Part shown: one piece after another, positions 1 to 10,379 of the stretch
Position numbering within the stretch: the first letter of the stretch is position 1
Layout: each line of letters starts with the position of its first letter
Program-made: the position numbers and the translations under genes
Notes under the pieces: model-generated
Told to the model about the DNA's origin: nothing
Database searches by the model: none
What the model saw: only the letters and a program-made list of their open reading frames with translations
DNA from: Effrenium voratum
Lineage: Eukaryota > Sar > Dinophyceae > Suessiales > Symbiodiniaceae
NCBI GenBank assembly: GCA_963377175.1
Contig: CAUJNA010000470.1
Location: 45,001 to 109,000, forward strand
Length of the DNA: 64,000 nucleotides
Direction of reading: 5' to 3'

Positions 1-97
1 TCCCGTTTCGGAAAGCAGCCGTTGCCTGAAAAACCGTTTCCTGCTGGCACAAGTGGCAGTGAAACCCAGCGAGAGATCCCGAGAGAACCTGCGAAAG
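1..97 (+). CDS. TIR gene exon 1 (5' partial)
   Basis: Open from the window edge in the frame starting at base 2. Reads as a basic amphipathic helix including CLKNRFLLAQVAVKPSERSR and ending RENLRK. Proposed donor AAAG|GAGATG (GA type) after base 97 gives phase 0, matching exon 2. The frame stays open to about 145 (MDLLRKSKPAARH), so the true end could lie downstream. Start lies left of the window. Confidence 0.55.
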
Positions 98-938
98 GAG
101 ATGGACCTTTTGAGGAAGAGCAAACCAGCAGCGCGACACGGGCGGCCGTTTTCTCGTTTGGGGAAAAAAAGAGACTCTGGCTGGCACGGGTCAAAGTTGA
201 TGTTTGATGGGCCTGAACCCGACACTGAAGCAAATGCGCCATGAGCCATGCTTGAACACAGTCATACCCTGACACATCTTTTGTGTTGATAAAGCACTTG
301 ATTTGCAAAGATATTCTTCCAAACTAAGGATCACGCACGAACCGGTTCCCCAGTAACTTTGAAAGCAACCAAGTGGGGAGGGTTGTCACTCAGCTTTGGA
401 TTTGGGACTCTGCCTGCGTTTCCACGGTGGGTCTCGAGGCTCACTAGAAATTGGGGCAGAGCCCAAATTCATTTTCTAAAATTTCCAATTGAAAAGCAAG
501 AGCCGAGGTCGTTTAGCTGGTCAATCACTGACATATCATCCCTTTGGAGAACTCGTCCCCCTGCCCCCCTGGTGCTGCAACATGGACTCGAAGAATCCCC
601 CCGCCCCACCCCGCTGCAACATGAGGTGCCCCTTGGCAGGCAGATCCCCTTTTCCCCCCCACCTTCCCGTTTTCAGCGTCTCCCGTGCCCGTAAGGAATT
701 GAAAGGGACACCGAACCGATCGTGAAGGGAAACCCGTCATGAGACACTGAAAAGGGCAATTATTTTGTTGGTTGCTTGACTGTTCTTGGCATGTTTTTTT
801 GGAACAAAAAAAGAATCCCCGTTTTTTGCAAGCGCATAAGGGTTGGAAAGCTTCCCTCACACACACAAAAACAAAATCTCATAAACACACCTCCAAAAAG
901 GTTCCCGAAAGACCCCACGCCCAAGTCCCTGGTGGCAG
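98..938 (+). other. Intron 1 of the TIR gene
   Basis: About 840 bases with low coding character. Contains a C-rich patch near 550-660 and A/C-rich text near 860-900. I recognise no repeat family here. The overlapping ORFs near 359-866 are not protein-like. Confidence 0.5.
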
Positions 939-1016
939 GTGTTGCAGATCCGCACTTGGCCCTGGCGCACATGGGGGGCCAACTGGTCCGACACCTTCGT
1001 TCTGGCCTTTCTACAG
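939..1016 (+). CDS. TIR gene exon 2 (start of hydrophobic segment 1)
   Basis: 26 codons, phase 0 to 0. Acceptor GGTGGCAG|GTG, donor CTACAG|GCCACG (GC type). Reads VLQIRTWPWRTWGANW then SDTFVLAFLQ: tryptophan-rich, then hydrophobic, continuing straight into exon 3. Confidence 0.7.
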
Positions 1017-1072
1017 GCCACGTTTGACGGGTCTCCGTGGGGGGCGGGGGGGCAAGGGGGGGAGGTTTTGTG

Positions 1073-1093
1073 CGCGTGTGTGTGTGTGTGTGG
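1073..1093 (+). repeat. (GT)n microsatellite
   Basis: Short GT run in intron 2, followed by G-runs and a poly-T/poly-G stretch at 1131-1158. Confidence 0.9.
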
Positions 1094-1187
1094 TGGGGGG
1101 CGTGGGGAATGCTTGTTCTTTGCTGTCCCGCCTTTTTTTTTTAGGGGGGGGGGGGGGGAAATTTGTGAGGGTCGATTTTTCTCGGTG

Positions 1188-1262
1188 GTGGCCAGCCATC
1201 CGGTTCCAAGGCTTTGGGTTTCCACAGCACGAAAAGTGAAGCTTTTAGCCGGGGAGTCGGCC
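1188..1262 (+). repeat. Family B element, diverged copy
   Basis: Contains the family core CCAGCCATCCGGTTCC followed by a degenerate body and AAAAGTGAAGCTTTTAGCCG, related to the usual 3' half. Confidence 0.5.
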
Positions 1263-1318
1263 AAGTGTTGCAACCTTTCTGTGTCTCTGTCATCCCTTTC
1301 TGGGGGCCTCGTCCAAAA

Positions 1319-1438
1319 TGGTGGCTCAAAATTAAAGGATCGCAGGGGCAAACCGCAGGTTTTGGAACCCAGGTCTTTCCACTGACCGATCGGGCAGCCC
1401 ATTTTGGAATTCCGGTTTTTTGGTTGCCACAGCCAAAT
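1319..1438 (+). repeat. Family C element, diverged copy
   Basis: Shares GGCTCAAAATTAAAGG, the core GGGGCAAACCGCAGGTTTTGG and a terminal GCCACAGCCA-type end with the other C copies. Confidence 0.5.
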
Positions 1439-1796
1439 AGGTCCAGAGAGAGCGAGACAGCCAAAGACCTCGTGAAAAAGACCTCTGCGAGTTGCCGACG
1501 GTTGGGCGGTTTCCGAGGCCCGTGCCATTTTTTGGGAGGGGGTCGAAGCAGTCTTGATTTCATTTCCCCAGAGAAACCCCACACCTCAATCCAAACCCTA
1601 GGTCTTCCATTCTTTTTGCCTGCCGGCTTCTTTTTTTTTGTTTGGGGCTCTCGTCCTTGGTTTTTTTCGCCAGGGCGGCCACAGCACAAAAAAAACACAC
1701 AAAAAACCCACCGCCCGCGTGTTTTTTTGGTTCTTTTTGCCTTGCCCCACCGCCCGTGCCGAGAGGTCTGGCAGGCCACTCCAAATTTGTCCCCCG

Positions 1797-1824
1797 CTCC
1801 GAGGCTCCGATCGGAGCCTCGGAG
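1797..1824. repeat. Perfect 28-bp palindrome
   Basis: CTCCGAGGCTCCGA followed directly by its exact reverse complement, centred on CGATCG. It lies in intron 2, about 150 bases before exon 3. Confidence 0.85.
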
Positions 1825-1972
1825 GCCCCCGCTTCCCGAAAAAACCCGCGGGGGGCACGCGGGTCTTCCAGGCGTCCATGCCTAGAGGGCTTGCTGGTGG
1901 CTTTGGGTCCAGCCCTAGATTTGTGGATTCGATTCTGTTTCTGCCAGGGCCGAGCGTCAACGCTCGCGCCAG

Positions 1973-2029
1973 GTGGTTCTGCTGGCCGTGAGCCCCCTGC
2001 TGGAGATGGACCAAGAACGCTCCGCCAGG
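1973..2029 (+). CDS. TIR gene exon 3 (end of hydrophobic segment 1)
   Basis: 19 codons, phase 0 to 0. Acceptor CGCGCCAG|GTGG, donor CCAGG|GCTGGG (GC type). Reads VVLLAVSPLLEMDQERSAR. Joined to exon 2 it gives FVLAFLQ-VVLLAVSPLL, long enough to span a membrane. Confidence 0.68.
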
Positions 2030-3591
2030 GCTGGGGGCACCCGGAAGAACCGCCTGCACACCGCTGCAAACCGGAAACCGCGCGGGAAACGTCCGGTGCG
2101 CGGGTTCGGTGACACTAATCCCGTGTTCGGCTTCTTTTGGTCCGTCCGTCGGAGGGACAAAAGGGGGGGTGAACAATTCCTGGGAAAAAAGGGGGGGAGG
2201 GATATGCTGGACACTTATATTTGGCAACCTCCTTTGTTCGGGTGTTGGTTTTTGAGGGGAGTCTGCAAAGACTCTAAGAGTCCCTGGCGCTGGGGGGATT
2301 CTTAAGTCGGAATGCTCAACACTTGGGTCTAGTTTTTTTTTTTTTTTTTCTCCGGAGTTATTTGGAGGATGGCTCTACTGACTCGATCGCTTGCGGGCAG
2401 AAATTGTTTTTGTCCACGATTATTTCGGAATCCATTTGTTTGAAGTCATTGAACGGGCCTCCCAAGTTTGGGTGAGGGGAGATTCGTGTGGAGCAGTTCA
2501 CAGTGAAGCCTCGGGCGCTGCATGCGTAAATTCCTCCGACGGAAGGTGAGGAGAAAAACAAACAGCCGGGATGTGGGACTTGGGAACGATATGCAAACCC
2601 ACCCTGAAACCCCCACAATTTGAACGGGCGTCTTTGAGAAGCCACCAGAAAGGTATGGCTATCGTGAGCTGCTCGGGATTTCCCAGTTTTGTTTTGCCGT
2701 TTTGCCACTGATGCGCTGTCCTCCCTGTGGCGCCAATCACACCTGACGCCACTAACACAGCACTTGTGGGACAGTACCTAAATATCCAGTCTTCTGTTAT
2801 CGGGACCCCTGTCAGGTGCCATGCTAGCGGGAGGGAGGGTAGCTGTGTGACCCCAACATTTTCCCGGGGTTCCCGCAACAAATCAGTTTGACTGCGCTCC
2901 CCACGTTTGTTTTGAACCGGTGAGGTGCATAAACGCCACGCGGGCAGTGGATGCGTTCTTCGAGTCGGCCAGCGGAAATGCGGTTTCCACCCTATTTGTT
3001 GGGGGTTCCATGGGTTCCCTCAAAAAGCATGCAAACCCACTGGTCCGCTTGGAGGACAACTACCACCCCCTTCTTTTTCGGAGGGGAGGATTGGGTGCCC
3101 TTGAACACGCGCGCCCCTTTTCGGAGGGCTGCCCTTTTGGGGGAGGGACCTGACCCCCGGAGATCTCCATTTATTCTCCAAACCTAAAACGCATGCCAAG
3201 GGCGGAGCTCGGTGGTGCCTTTTTTTTGGAAGGAACGGGATTTTTTCTCCGTGACCCTTTGAGAAGTGGGTGTGGGTCAAACAAAATGGGCCCTGGTAAA
3301 GGGAATCAAGGACTAAAACCTGCGGTCCAATTCCTGGTGAATTCATTGTGACCCATACCCAAGTCATGACCCACCCAATTCACGATGGCGCGCCATTCCT
3401 TTTTTCAGTCAAGGACTCAAACCTTTACCAGCTGAGGAAACCACTGGACCAAACCACAAAAACACCAGACCGTGAAGCCCGGCTCCCTGCATGGGGCCTC
3501 TTCGCCTTTTTTGGGGAAGCCCTCTTCGGAAGCCGCCCGCGAGAAGCGAGGCTCGTCCCTTTTCCAGATCCGATTCTTTCGGAGCGCCCAG
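2030..3591 (+). other. Intron 3 of the TIR gene
   Basis: Holds a family C copy in reverse orientation near 3303-3360 and poly-T at 2335-2350. An open segment at 2925-2982 (reads AVDAFFESASGNA) is followed by GTTTCC and could be a skipped exon, but its phase does not fit exons 3 and 4, so it is not called. Confidence 0.45.
3303..3360 (-). repeat. Family C element, reverse partial copy
   Basis: GACTAAAACCTGCGGTCC and GTGACCCATACCC are the reverse complement of the family C core and end. Confidence 0.6.
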
Positions 3592-3676
3592 GTTCCCTTC
3601 GGCCCGTATCAAGATTTCTCGCGCAAGGTCATGGGCTGGCTGATGACCAGCGCGGTGATGCTCTGTCTCAGCGCAG
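3592..3676 (+). CDS. TIR gene exon 4 (hydrophobic segment 2)
   Basis: 28 codons plus 1 nt, phase 0 to 1. Acceptor GCGCCCAG|GTTCCC, donor AGCGCAG|GATGGA (GA type). Reads VPFGPYQDFSRK then VMGWLMTSAVMLCLSA, a clear membrane-type segment. An alternative donor CGCAAG|GTCATG would cut it short, but the hydrophobic run continues perfectly into exon 5. Confidence 0.72.
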
Positions 3677-3984
3677 GATGGATCCAAGGGAAGGGGCCGG
3701 CAAAGGGCCCTCCAAGACGGGGCGCTCGTCGTTCAGGCAAAACCAATCCTCCCCTCCAAAGAAGGAGGTGTGGGTTTTCCTCCAGGACCAGTGCGTTTGC
3801 ATATTTTTTGAGGGAGCGCGAACAAATACGTGGTTGTCCTTTTGGTTTCTGTTGAAACCAGCAAAAAGGAGAACCTCAATACAGACACCTTGCCATATTT
3901 TGAAACCAACTCAAGTGAGTTACAATGAAAATCCGGGAAAGTGAAAATTGACAAAAGGTTGTCCCAACCACAAACAAGGTCTTT

Positions 3985-4040
3985 ACATGGTTTTGGGGAT
4001 CGACCATCTCAATACCGGGCTTTGCTTGTGACTGCGGGCC
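3985..4040 (+). repeat. Short dispersed repeat (GGGATCGACCATYTY type)
   Basis: CATGGTTTTGGGGATCGACC followed by ATCTCAATACCGGG recurs at 41754-41800 and near 44391-44425 in gene 2. Confidence 0.55.
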
Positions 4041-4581
4041 ATACTGTTGGAGGGTTCTCATTTTGGGGCTAGAGGGAAACCAAAGCGACATCAATGGGAA
4101 ATCACCCTATTTTGAGGGATTCCCCATTTAGAGGCAACCCTTTGGTGCGTTTTCCTCAGGGGGAAGTTGCAGATGATCAACTGCAGATTGGGAAATGGTT
4201 TCCTTGACCGGGATACAAGCTGGGGTTTGGCGTCTGAAGCAAGATGACACGTGGATGAATGGAAGCCCCATTCGTGGAAGATGGATGTTCCCTATCCGGA
4301 ATTTGACTCTGGTGGGTGTACCTTACGAATCCAAAAGTTGCAGGTCAGGTTGAATCGGAACTCGTGTTTGGAACAGTGCGATCTACCAGTGGTTTGTTCG
4401 GATGGCGATTTTAAAGCTGGTGGAGGCTTTTTGGATGTTTTTTTTGGATAAAGGAGGACGAAAGGGTGCACACCAGCAGAAAGAGGTGAAGGATGACTTG
4501 AGTTGGCTTTCCTTTCTCTTTGCCCAAGTGACCCACCAGCCGGGGCGAATGCAGGTGCGGACCCAAAGGGATCATTTCTTT

Positions 4582-4697
4582 GGTGCATTTTGCTTGGATG
4601 TTAGGACTCAGGACTGAATAACTTTTTGCCAACTAGTGGGTTTTCCGTATCAAACCACTAAAGGTTATACTTTTAGCAAGGGAGCAGAAGGCAAACG
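4582..4697 (+). repeat. Dispersed repeat GGTGCAT...GCCAACTAGTGGG, copy 1
   Basis: Shares GCTTGGATGTTAGGACT, TTGCCAACTAGTGGGTTTTC and the end CTTTTAGCA..GAGCAGAAG with 32957-33066. Its 3' half resembles family B. Confidence 0.7.
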
Positions 4698-4734
4698 AGA
4701 CTTGTCCATGGCGCGTTAGCTCGCCGAGCGCGAG

Positions 4735-4818
4735 GAGTGGGCTCGTCCCTCATCGTGTTGCTGAAACGCTGGTACAACCGGGCCGCCTACGGCCTGTTCC
4801 TGTGCCACCACAAGCGAG
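4735..4818 (+). CDS. TIR gene exon 5 (end of TM2; TIR box-1 region)
   Basis: Phase 1 to 1. Acceptor GCGCGAG|GAGTGG, donor AAGCGAG|GCCCCC (GC type). The hanging G of exon 4 plus GA makes Gly, giving CLSAG-VGSSLIVLLKRW. The exon then reads YNRAAYGLFLCHHKR: a beta-strand followed by a polar turn, where TIR domains carry box 1. The positive KRW after the hydrophobic run suits a cytosolic boundary. Confidence 0.74.
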
Positions 4819-6005
4819 GCCCCCCCCCCCCCCGCGTTTTTTGTTTTTTGTGGAGGGCGGAGCAAATCTGGAGGCAAGGATTCCCTGGGTGCCCATGCAT
4901 GCGTTCTTTTCTCATTCTCAAGACGCGTGTGCCAGCTCAGCTCATTGTGGGCCTTTTGGGAATGGCATGGAAAGGAAAGATCACACAGCTCACATAAATC
5001 AGAAACAGGGGCACTCCCACAGCATTCAGAAAGCCACGCGGGGTTCTTGATGTGGGTGGCTGGTCTCGGGACCCCGTTTCTTTGTGGAGAAGGAAGCCGA
5101 ACGGAAACCCACCGTTTTGGGGTCCCCTCAAAAGAAGACACACTTCCAATCTTTGAAGCTGTGAGTTTGTGTTATTGTTTTGGCTCGAACTGGCATAGAT
5201 ACAATCACTTGGCTTTGAGCCAGTGCCGAAGTGTATCGTTCAATCTTCGACCAGCTACATTTGAATCCTAGCTGAAGCCTAGTCCAGCCCCTTGTCTTAA
5301 GCAGCAACCTAATTCAATGGGTGAGAGCCACACACTCCCTTTCATATGTTTCGAACAACATCGACCGATGTTTGAAGGAGCTAAAGGGAACTCCATCAGT
5401 TCCAGGGTTCCCTGCATTTACCCAAAAGACATCCAGCCACTTGTGAATGATTACCCTCCCTCCCACTACCATGGCACCTGACCGGGGGGTCCCTTGAAGA
5501 GGAAAACGAGATCTTCCAGGTGCCCTCCAGTTGCTATGGTGGGAGGGAGGGTACTTGGCAGCCAACACGCAGTTGCCTTTTCTTCTTTTCAGAGCCTGCA
5601 GCTCTACGGGCGGGGTGAGCTTGAGATGCGTTGGGTGAGCATTCGATGGTATCCGCCAGAGGATTCCAGAGGAAGCTCCGGGAGCTTCGGGGATTTTTTG
5701 GAAGACTTGGTTCAGAGGCGTTCTGGCGGGACCATGTAGGGAGTGTACCACCTGCACATGTTGGTTTTATCTCCTTCACTTTCTCCGGCAAGTCTTCGCT
5801 TTCCCAGCCGGGAAACATTTTGGCCATCTACTTTTATGGTGTCAACTATTGAAAGGTCCACTAGCCCAAGTCCAGATTCTCGGAGAGGGTTTCTTGAAAT
5901 GTCGCATGAGGGGAGAGCTCTTGCTAGGGAAACACAAATGAGCAGCGCTCAAAACCCGCAAAAGGGCCATTTCATTACTTGGTTTACTAGAGATTGCAGT
6001 GAGGC

Positions 6006-6085
6006 GTAATGTTGACCCCGGATTCATAAACCCCAGGGTCCCTTTGGTTTAGTGGGGATTCGCCACTGTTGGGGATTCCTCATTT
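6006..6085 (+). repeat. Family K repeat (GTTGACCCC...CAACCCC type)
   Basis: GTTGACCCCGGATTCATAAA then CCCCAGGGTCCCTTTGGTTTAGTGGGGATT matches the pattern of other K copies at 21050, 50975, 56171 and 62474. Confidence 0.5.
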
Positions 6086-8165
6086 TCCGCTGTCGGCCCC
6101 AGCACATACGCAGATGATCTTGTTCATGAGATCACGGACACCGGTCCGCCTCAGGTTTCACGTCGCTGTGCATGAAGCAAAGGCTGTCCAGTCCACTCCA
6201 GTCCTCAGCCGCTCCGCCCAAGGTGCCGATCGTAGCCACGTGTATAGCTTATGCAGCTGGATTGCGGACCTTTTGGGCAGCAGCCGCTTACATCCAGCTT
6301 CTTTGGCTAAGCGCAGGGCTTGGCCAAGGAACTTGAGGGAACTCACAGCTGTTCAGCGAAGGCGCAAGATGGACATGCTGACGGGTCTGACGTTTCTAGG
6401 CGAAATTTTCCAGTGGAAGCAGAACATGCAGAGTCAGTGAACTTTTTGCATCTTCGAAGGATGCCACTGCCTTGCGAGGTTCCGGCTCCTCTCCACACAG
6501 CTTCAAATCGACTATGTGTACCGAAAGAATCAGCGCCAGACGACCGGCCACGTGTTTGCAGAAAATCTGAGCACCCATATTGGGCGGGTTGGATTTACAC
6601 CGATGGACCTGAGCTCTTTGAAGGGCAAGAAGCCAACCAAGGAGCATCCAAACCGAATCACCTCGTTTCGTCAAAGCGCTAGTAACCGTCCAGCGTTCAG
6701 GGAAGCTTGGCGGATGAAATGTCACCCTGCGATGCTCACCTGCTCCCCCTGCGTGCAGCGCCTCAAACGTCAGACCACGCAAGAGTGTCTCACTAACGTC
6801 GGCAGAAAGAACTGTCGAGCCAAATTGCACTGAACCACGATGATAACTCTCTTTCCCCATCCTGAAGTTGTAGCTGCAAAGCCTTCAGCGCGTTGCCAAT
6901 CAAAGACCTTGCGCCGCAAGTCTTGCTTGGATACGGTTCTCAGACTTCATTTGCTTTCACTTCAGCACCCATTTCGGCTTCAAAGTGTTGATTGCACGCT
7001 TCGCTGTTTGACCCAGCGCATAAGCTCGCTGAGCATTGCTTTCAGCGTTCTGCGAAGCCTCTCTGCGTGTCAGAACATTGTCTCGTTCAATCACTGAGAG
7101 AGGTGTTGGCCCCTGCAGTGAAGAGCATACCAAAGGCAGAACACGTCCAACTTGTGAAGTATTACGTCATACCTGCTGGGAAAGCCAGCTCCGGTAAATC
7201 GCCAGCATCCTGTCATTGCAGACAAGTTCCGGCGTCTCTGCAGGCCAGCAAACATCTAGCGGTTGGGCTGCGCAGCTGTAAGACAGAGTGGAGACCGCTG
7301 CAGAACTGTCTGCTGGGGCAAAGAAGAAAAAGAGGCAGCTTGCAGATCAGCATCGCTCCCTTGTCATCTGCGCCAGTCGCGGCACGGTCAATCTCCTCAG
7401 AAGCCTTTTGCGTAGGCTTGCGCGCAAGGAGCTTGTTGGAGCTGTCCTTGAGGTTCGCCAAAACTGGCTCAAGCACCAACCACTTGCCGCAAACTTCCAA
7501 CATCATCTTCGCCCGGAAGCGCGCGCTGTGGCACTGAGATTACTTCCGGCCTCTCCTAGTGAATGCCGGGACACCAACGATGCTTAGACAGCCAAGACTG
7601 GTTCTCCACTGATTGCGAAGCTGTCAAACACTAAACTTTACTGCGCGCGTTTACTTCTGCAACCGCCACTCAACCCTGCTGATCTTGCGAATGCAGTAGT
7701 CGCATGAGCTTCTCTGCGCGCATGCTGTCCATGTTGCGCCCTGAACCAGCGCATGGCCCGGCCATGCGAATCCAGAGAACGATTGGTTTCTGAAGTTGCA
7801 GTTGTCTCAACGTTTGAGATCGCTTGATAGAAATGCAGCGGTTGCATACCGTAGTCCTGGAAGCAACACCGTCACACTTGTCAGCAACACGCCTCGCTGC
7901 TTTGCAAGAATCTCCTGAGCGTTTCGAACGAGCTCCCGCTAGCCATCTGCCCATTGCGAACTTTGCGCGATCTCCGAGCCTCGAAGCCTCGGAGCCGACG
8001 AGAGCGATCGGAGTCCGCCCTCTCCAGAGGAAGCGCAGCCAAAAGGGGCGAAAGCTGCTGGATACCACTCAGGCCAGGAAAAGTCAGCTTCGCAATCCAG
8101 AAGGCCAGAAGCGCTCAAGGTCGTCGCCTGATTTGATTGTGAAAAGTTTGCGAAGACTGGGCGTG
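6060..8165 (-). pseudogene. Coding-like island in intron 5, probably a decayed intronless coiled-coil gene copy
   Basis: This 2.1 kb differs from its surroundings: no poly-G/C runs, no recognised repeat family, even base use. The minus strand shows helical segments in shifting frames: 6957-7091 (REASQNAESNAQRAYALGQT), further along LIGNALKALQLQLQDGEREL (about 6845-6905) and, at 7213-7506, EVCGKWLVLEPVLANLKDSS. Frame changes and stops separate them. Some plus-strand frames also read well (for example 6516-6700), so strand assignment is uncertain. I do not know the family. Confidence 0.4.
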
Positions 8166-8282
8166 TTGTGTTCATCCAGAGACTTTTACACTTTTGGGTG
8201 GTTCAAACACTTACATGGACTAACGCGGGTAGAACAACCCACTTCTTCTTTAGGGTACTCCCCTCTTGCTAGTCGTATTTTG

Positions 8283-8408
8283 ACTTGCTGGTGCTCGGGG
8301 AATGAGGGAATGACCTCCAAAAAGGGGGCAGGACACTGCGGTACCCTCCAACAGATTTCACCCAACTGGTGGTTCATGCCCTCATTCCCTGCCTGAGCAC
8401 CAGCAAGT
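8283..8408. repeat. Imperfect inverted-repeat element (ACTTGCTGGTGCTC ends)
   Basis: ACTTGCTGGTGCTC at the left is matched by GAGCACCAGCAAGT at the right, with GGGAATGAGGG / CCCTCATTCCC just inside: a small foldback element of about 126 bp. A related arm occurs at 23680-23703. Confidence 0.75.
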
Positions 8409-8447
8409 TGAGGTCCCCCCCCCCCCCGTTTTCCCGCTCCCCGGAAG

Positions 8448-8487
8448 GCGCCGGGAGCTTCTGCCGGCTCATCAAGGTGCTGGCGGC
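8448..8487 (+). CDS. TIR gene exon 6 (TIR helix A region)
   Basis: Phase 1 to 2. Acceptor CCCCGGAAG|GCGCCG; its GC completes Gly with exon 5, giving HHKRG-AGSFCRLIKVLAA. The end is uncertain. A GC donor after 8487 gives the phase needed by exon 7, while the frame stays open to about 8530 (AAQCPSAEASP). Confidence 0.62.
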
Positions 8488-8599
8488 GCAGTGCCCCAGC
8501 GCAGAAGCCTCCCCCCCTTCTCCCCTGCCCGTGGCACGTTTTTGTTTGTTTGTTTGTTCGTTCGTTCGTCTGGTTGCGTTTTGATGTGTTTTGTTTCTT

Positions 8600-8626
8600 T
8601 TGTGTGTGTGTGCGTGTGTGTTTGTG
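8600..8626 (+). repeat. (GT)n-rich tract
   Basis: TGTGTGTGTGTGCGTGTGTG within a T/G-rich stretch of TTTG and TTCG repeats (8541-8640) in intron 6. Confidence 0.8.
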
Positions 8627-9017
8627 AGTCTGTTTTTGTGTTTTGAGGGTGCCCGATTCGGATGGGTGCAAAGGCGGAGAAGAAACGGACAGTTGCTCAT
8701 TTCTGGGAATCCCCCTCCCAATTTTTGGGCACAGTGTCTTTTTGCTGAGACCTCCGCATTGGTGTAGAGGCCTGTGATTTGTCGACTGGATTTGCGGCGC
8801 AGCAAGCAGTGGAGCGCATGTATGCAGATGAGGGGCACTTTCGTTTGTGTCGCTCGGTTTTCTCTTCAGTGTGAAAGGCACTGCCCAATTGGGCCATTGG
8901 GGTCAAAATTAGCGGACATGTGATGTCCTCCATTTCGGGCCCCGGGGGAAAAAAATCCTTCACGCCGCCAGGTTTTGTTTGTTTTGCTCACGTGTCCTTT
9001 CTCGGAACGAATCTGAG

Positions 9018-9101
9018 GAACAGTGCCGCGACGGTTTTTCTGGACTCGGACCACCTCGAGGACTTGGATTTGCTCTTCGATATCGTCCGCTGCCAGACGA
9101 G
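9018..9101 (+). CDS. TIR gene exon 7 (TIR strand B and helix B)
   Basis: 27 codons, phase 2 to 2. Acceptor TTTCTCGGAACGAATCTGAG|G has a pyrimidine-rich lead. Reads NSAATVFLDSDHLEDLDLLF then DIVRCQT. FLDSD plus a following helix is the kind of strand-helix unit seen in TIR folds. Donor ACGAG|GCGGGC (GC type) leaves AG, completed by G of exon 8 to Arg. Confidence 0.8.
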
Positions 9102-9151
9102 GCGGGCGCGGAGTTGCGTTGAAAAAAACGGGGTTGGGACACCCCATGAAC

Positions 9152-9258
9152 ATAGGTGTCCTTTTCGGCTGTCTTTGGTCGAAAAATAGATGGCCCTGGT
9201 TTACCTGGTGGTGTAATCATCTACTAGGGCCATCTATTGGCCCCAAAAGGGCACCTAT
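9152..9258 (+). repeat. Family D element (MITE-like)
   Basis: Ends ATAGGTGTCCTTTT and AAAAGGGCACCTAT are inverted. Inside are AAAATAGATGGCCCTGG and CCATCTATTGGCCCC, also inverted. Sits 50 bases after exon 7. Confidence 0.8.
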
Positions 9259-10290
9259 CCCGATGAATCTCAGTGAGGAACAGCTTCCCAAGTGGTCGTT
9301 GGAGACAGATTCCCAAATCACATCCTCAGAGTGTCTCCAGTCGCTATTTGCAGCGAATCCAATTCGCCAAAAAAAAAAAAAACGCCACGTGGCCGTGTGA
9401 AATGGGGCCCGCCCGAGCCTGAAGCGCCGAGACTCGCCAAAAAAGAAGACGGGAAGAAACCGTCCGTTCCACCAGGAGCTTGAGTTTCGGAGTACTCCCC
9501 TGCCTGATTTTGATCGAGGACTCCTCCCCTGGGAAGTGGAACCGGTTTGTGTATCTGGGGTCAACATTGCTTCTTTTTGTTTAATAGAGCAATTGGGAGG
9601 ACCTTCTGATCCCAAAAAGCTCCAGCACTGGACCCGTTCCTTGAGCCATACATGGTGCAAAAAATAGAACATGCGGCGTGGTTTACTGGATGTTTCGGGT
9701 TGTAAAACACTTGACATGTTAAGTCTCGTACCAGAATGAGGAGCTCAGATCAGGAGCCTTTTTGCATGAGTTCACGTCTCCCTGATCCAGTAGCGAGGAA
9801 AGTGGTTGGCTTAGGGTGATGTCCAAAGCGAATCGCGGTGTCGCCTTTTTGGACTAGGTTTGACGCGATACCATTTGCCGTGGGCCGAAACTGGCTGCCT
9901 TCCGTATGCGTGTTTTCTTCTTTTATCGCCGAAAGTTAATCAAAATCCGGATGTAGTTCAAAGTTCGGCTTGACTTCCTTTGGTGTCCCTCATCCAGGAG
10001 CCATTTGTTGCCTGTGACAAAGGCCCCTGGGTTTGCACGAACGAAGACCCCTGGGACCGCCAACCCAAGAAGCCCACCCGATGTGATCTCAAAATCCGGA
10101 TCGATAAAGGGACAGTGCGCGTCCGCGCTTTCAATTCCTTAGGTTTGGGGTAGATCACTTTGGAGCCCTCTTTCCGATGGAAGTGTGACAGGAGGCCATT
10201 TCAACAGCATCTGGCATCTCCAGCCATTTTGGGGCGAGTTTTTTGCGGGTTTTGGCGGCCATTTTGGGGTGGGGAATCTGAGTCCATGTC

Positions 10291-10306
10291 GAGTCCTCGA
10301 GGACTC
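10291..10306. repeat. 16-bp palindrome at the exon 8 acceptor
   Basis: GAGTCCTCGAGGACTC is self-complementary and contains the acceptor CTCGAG|GACTC of exon 8. Confidence 0.8.
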
Positions 10307-10379
10307 TGGTGGTGGTCCTCTCCGGGGACGTGCTGCGAAGGATGTGGTGCGCCGGAGAGATCGCCACTGCGAACAAGCG
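10302..10379 (+). CDS. TIR gene exon 8 (TIR strand C and WCxxE motif)
   Basis: 25 codons, phase 2 to 2. Joined to exon 7 it reads QTR-TLVVVLSGDVLRRMWCAGE. A hydrophobic strand ending in LS, followed by W-C-x-x-E at the start of a helix, is the signature around the catalytic glutamate of enzymatic TIR domains. End unresolved: GC donor after 10379 (AAGCG|GCCCGG) or GT donor after 10397 (CCCTG|GTAGAA). Both keep phase. Confidence 0.8.

Noticed and set aside
857..2227. Overlapping ORFs of 150-241 codons on both strands
   Set aside because: Low-complexity Lys/Pro/Gly text crossing repeats, poly-T and poly-G. Only the short exons 2 and 3 read as protein.
2925..2982. Candidate extra TIR exon (CINATRAVDAFFESASGNA)
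   Set aside because: Protein-like and followed by GTTTCC, but its start phase does not match exons 3 or 4.
5175..5200. TTTTGGCTCGAAC resembling the dinoflagellate spliced-leader end
   Set aside because: Only a short partial match. No full 22-nt leader found by eye anywhere in the window.
5593..5631. Segment after TTTTCTTCTTTTCAG reading SLQLYGRGELEMRW
   Set aside because: Good acceptor look, but exons 5 and 6 join perfectly without it and its phase does not fit.
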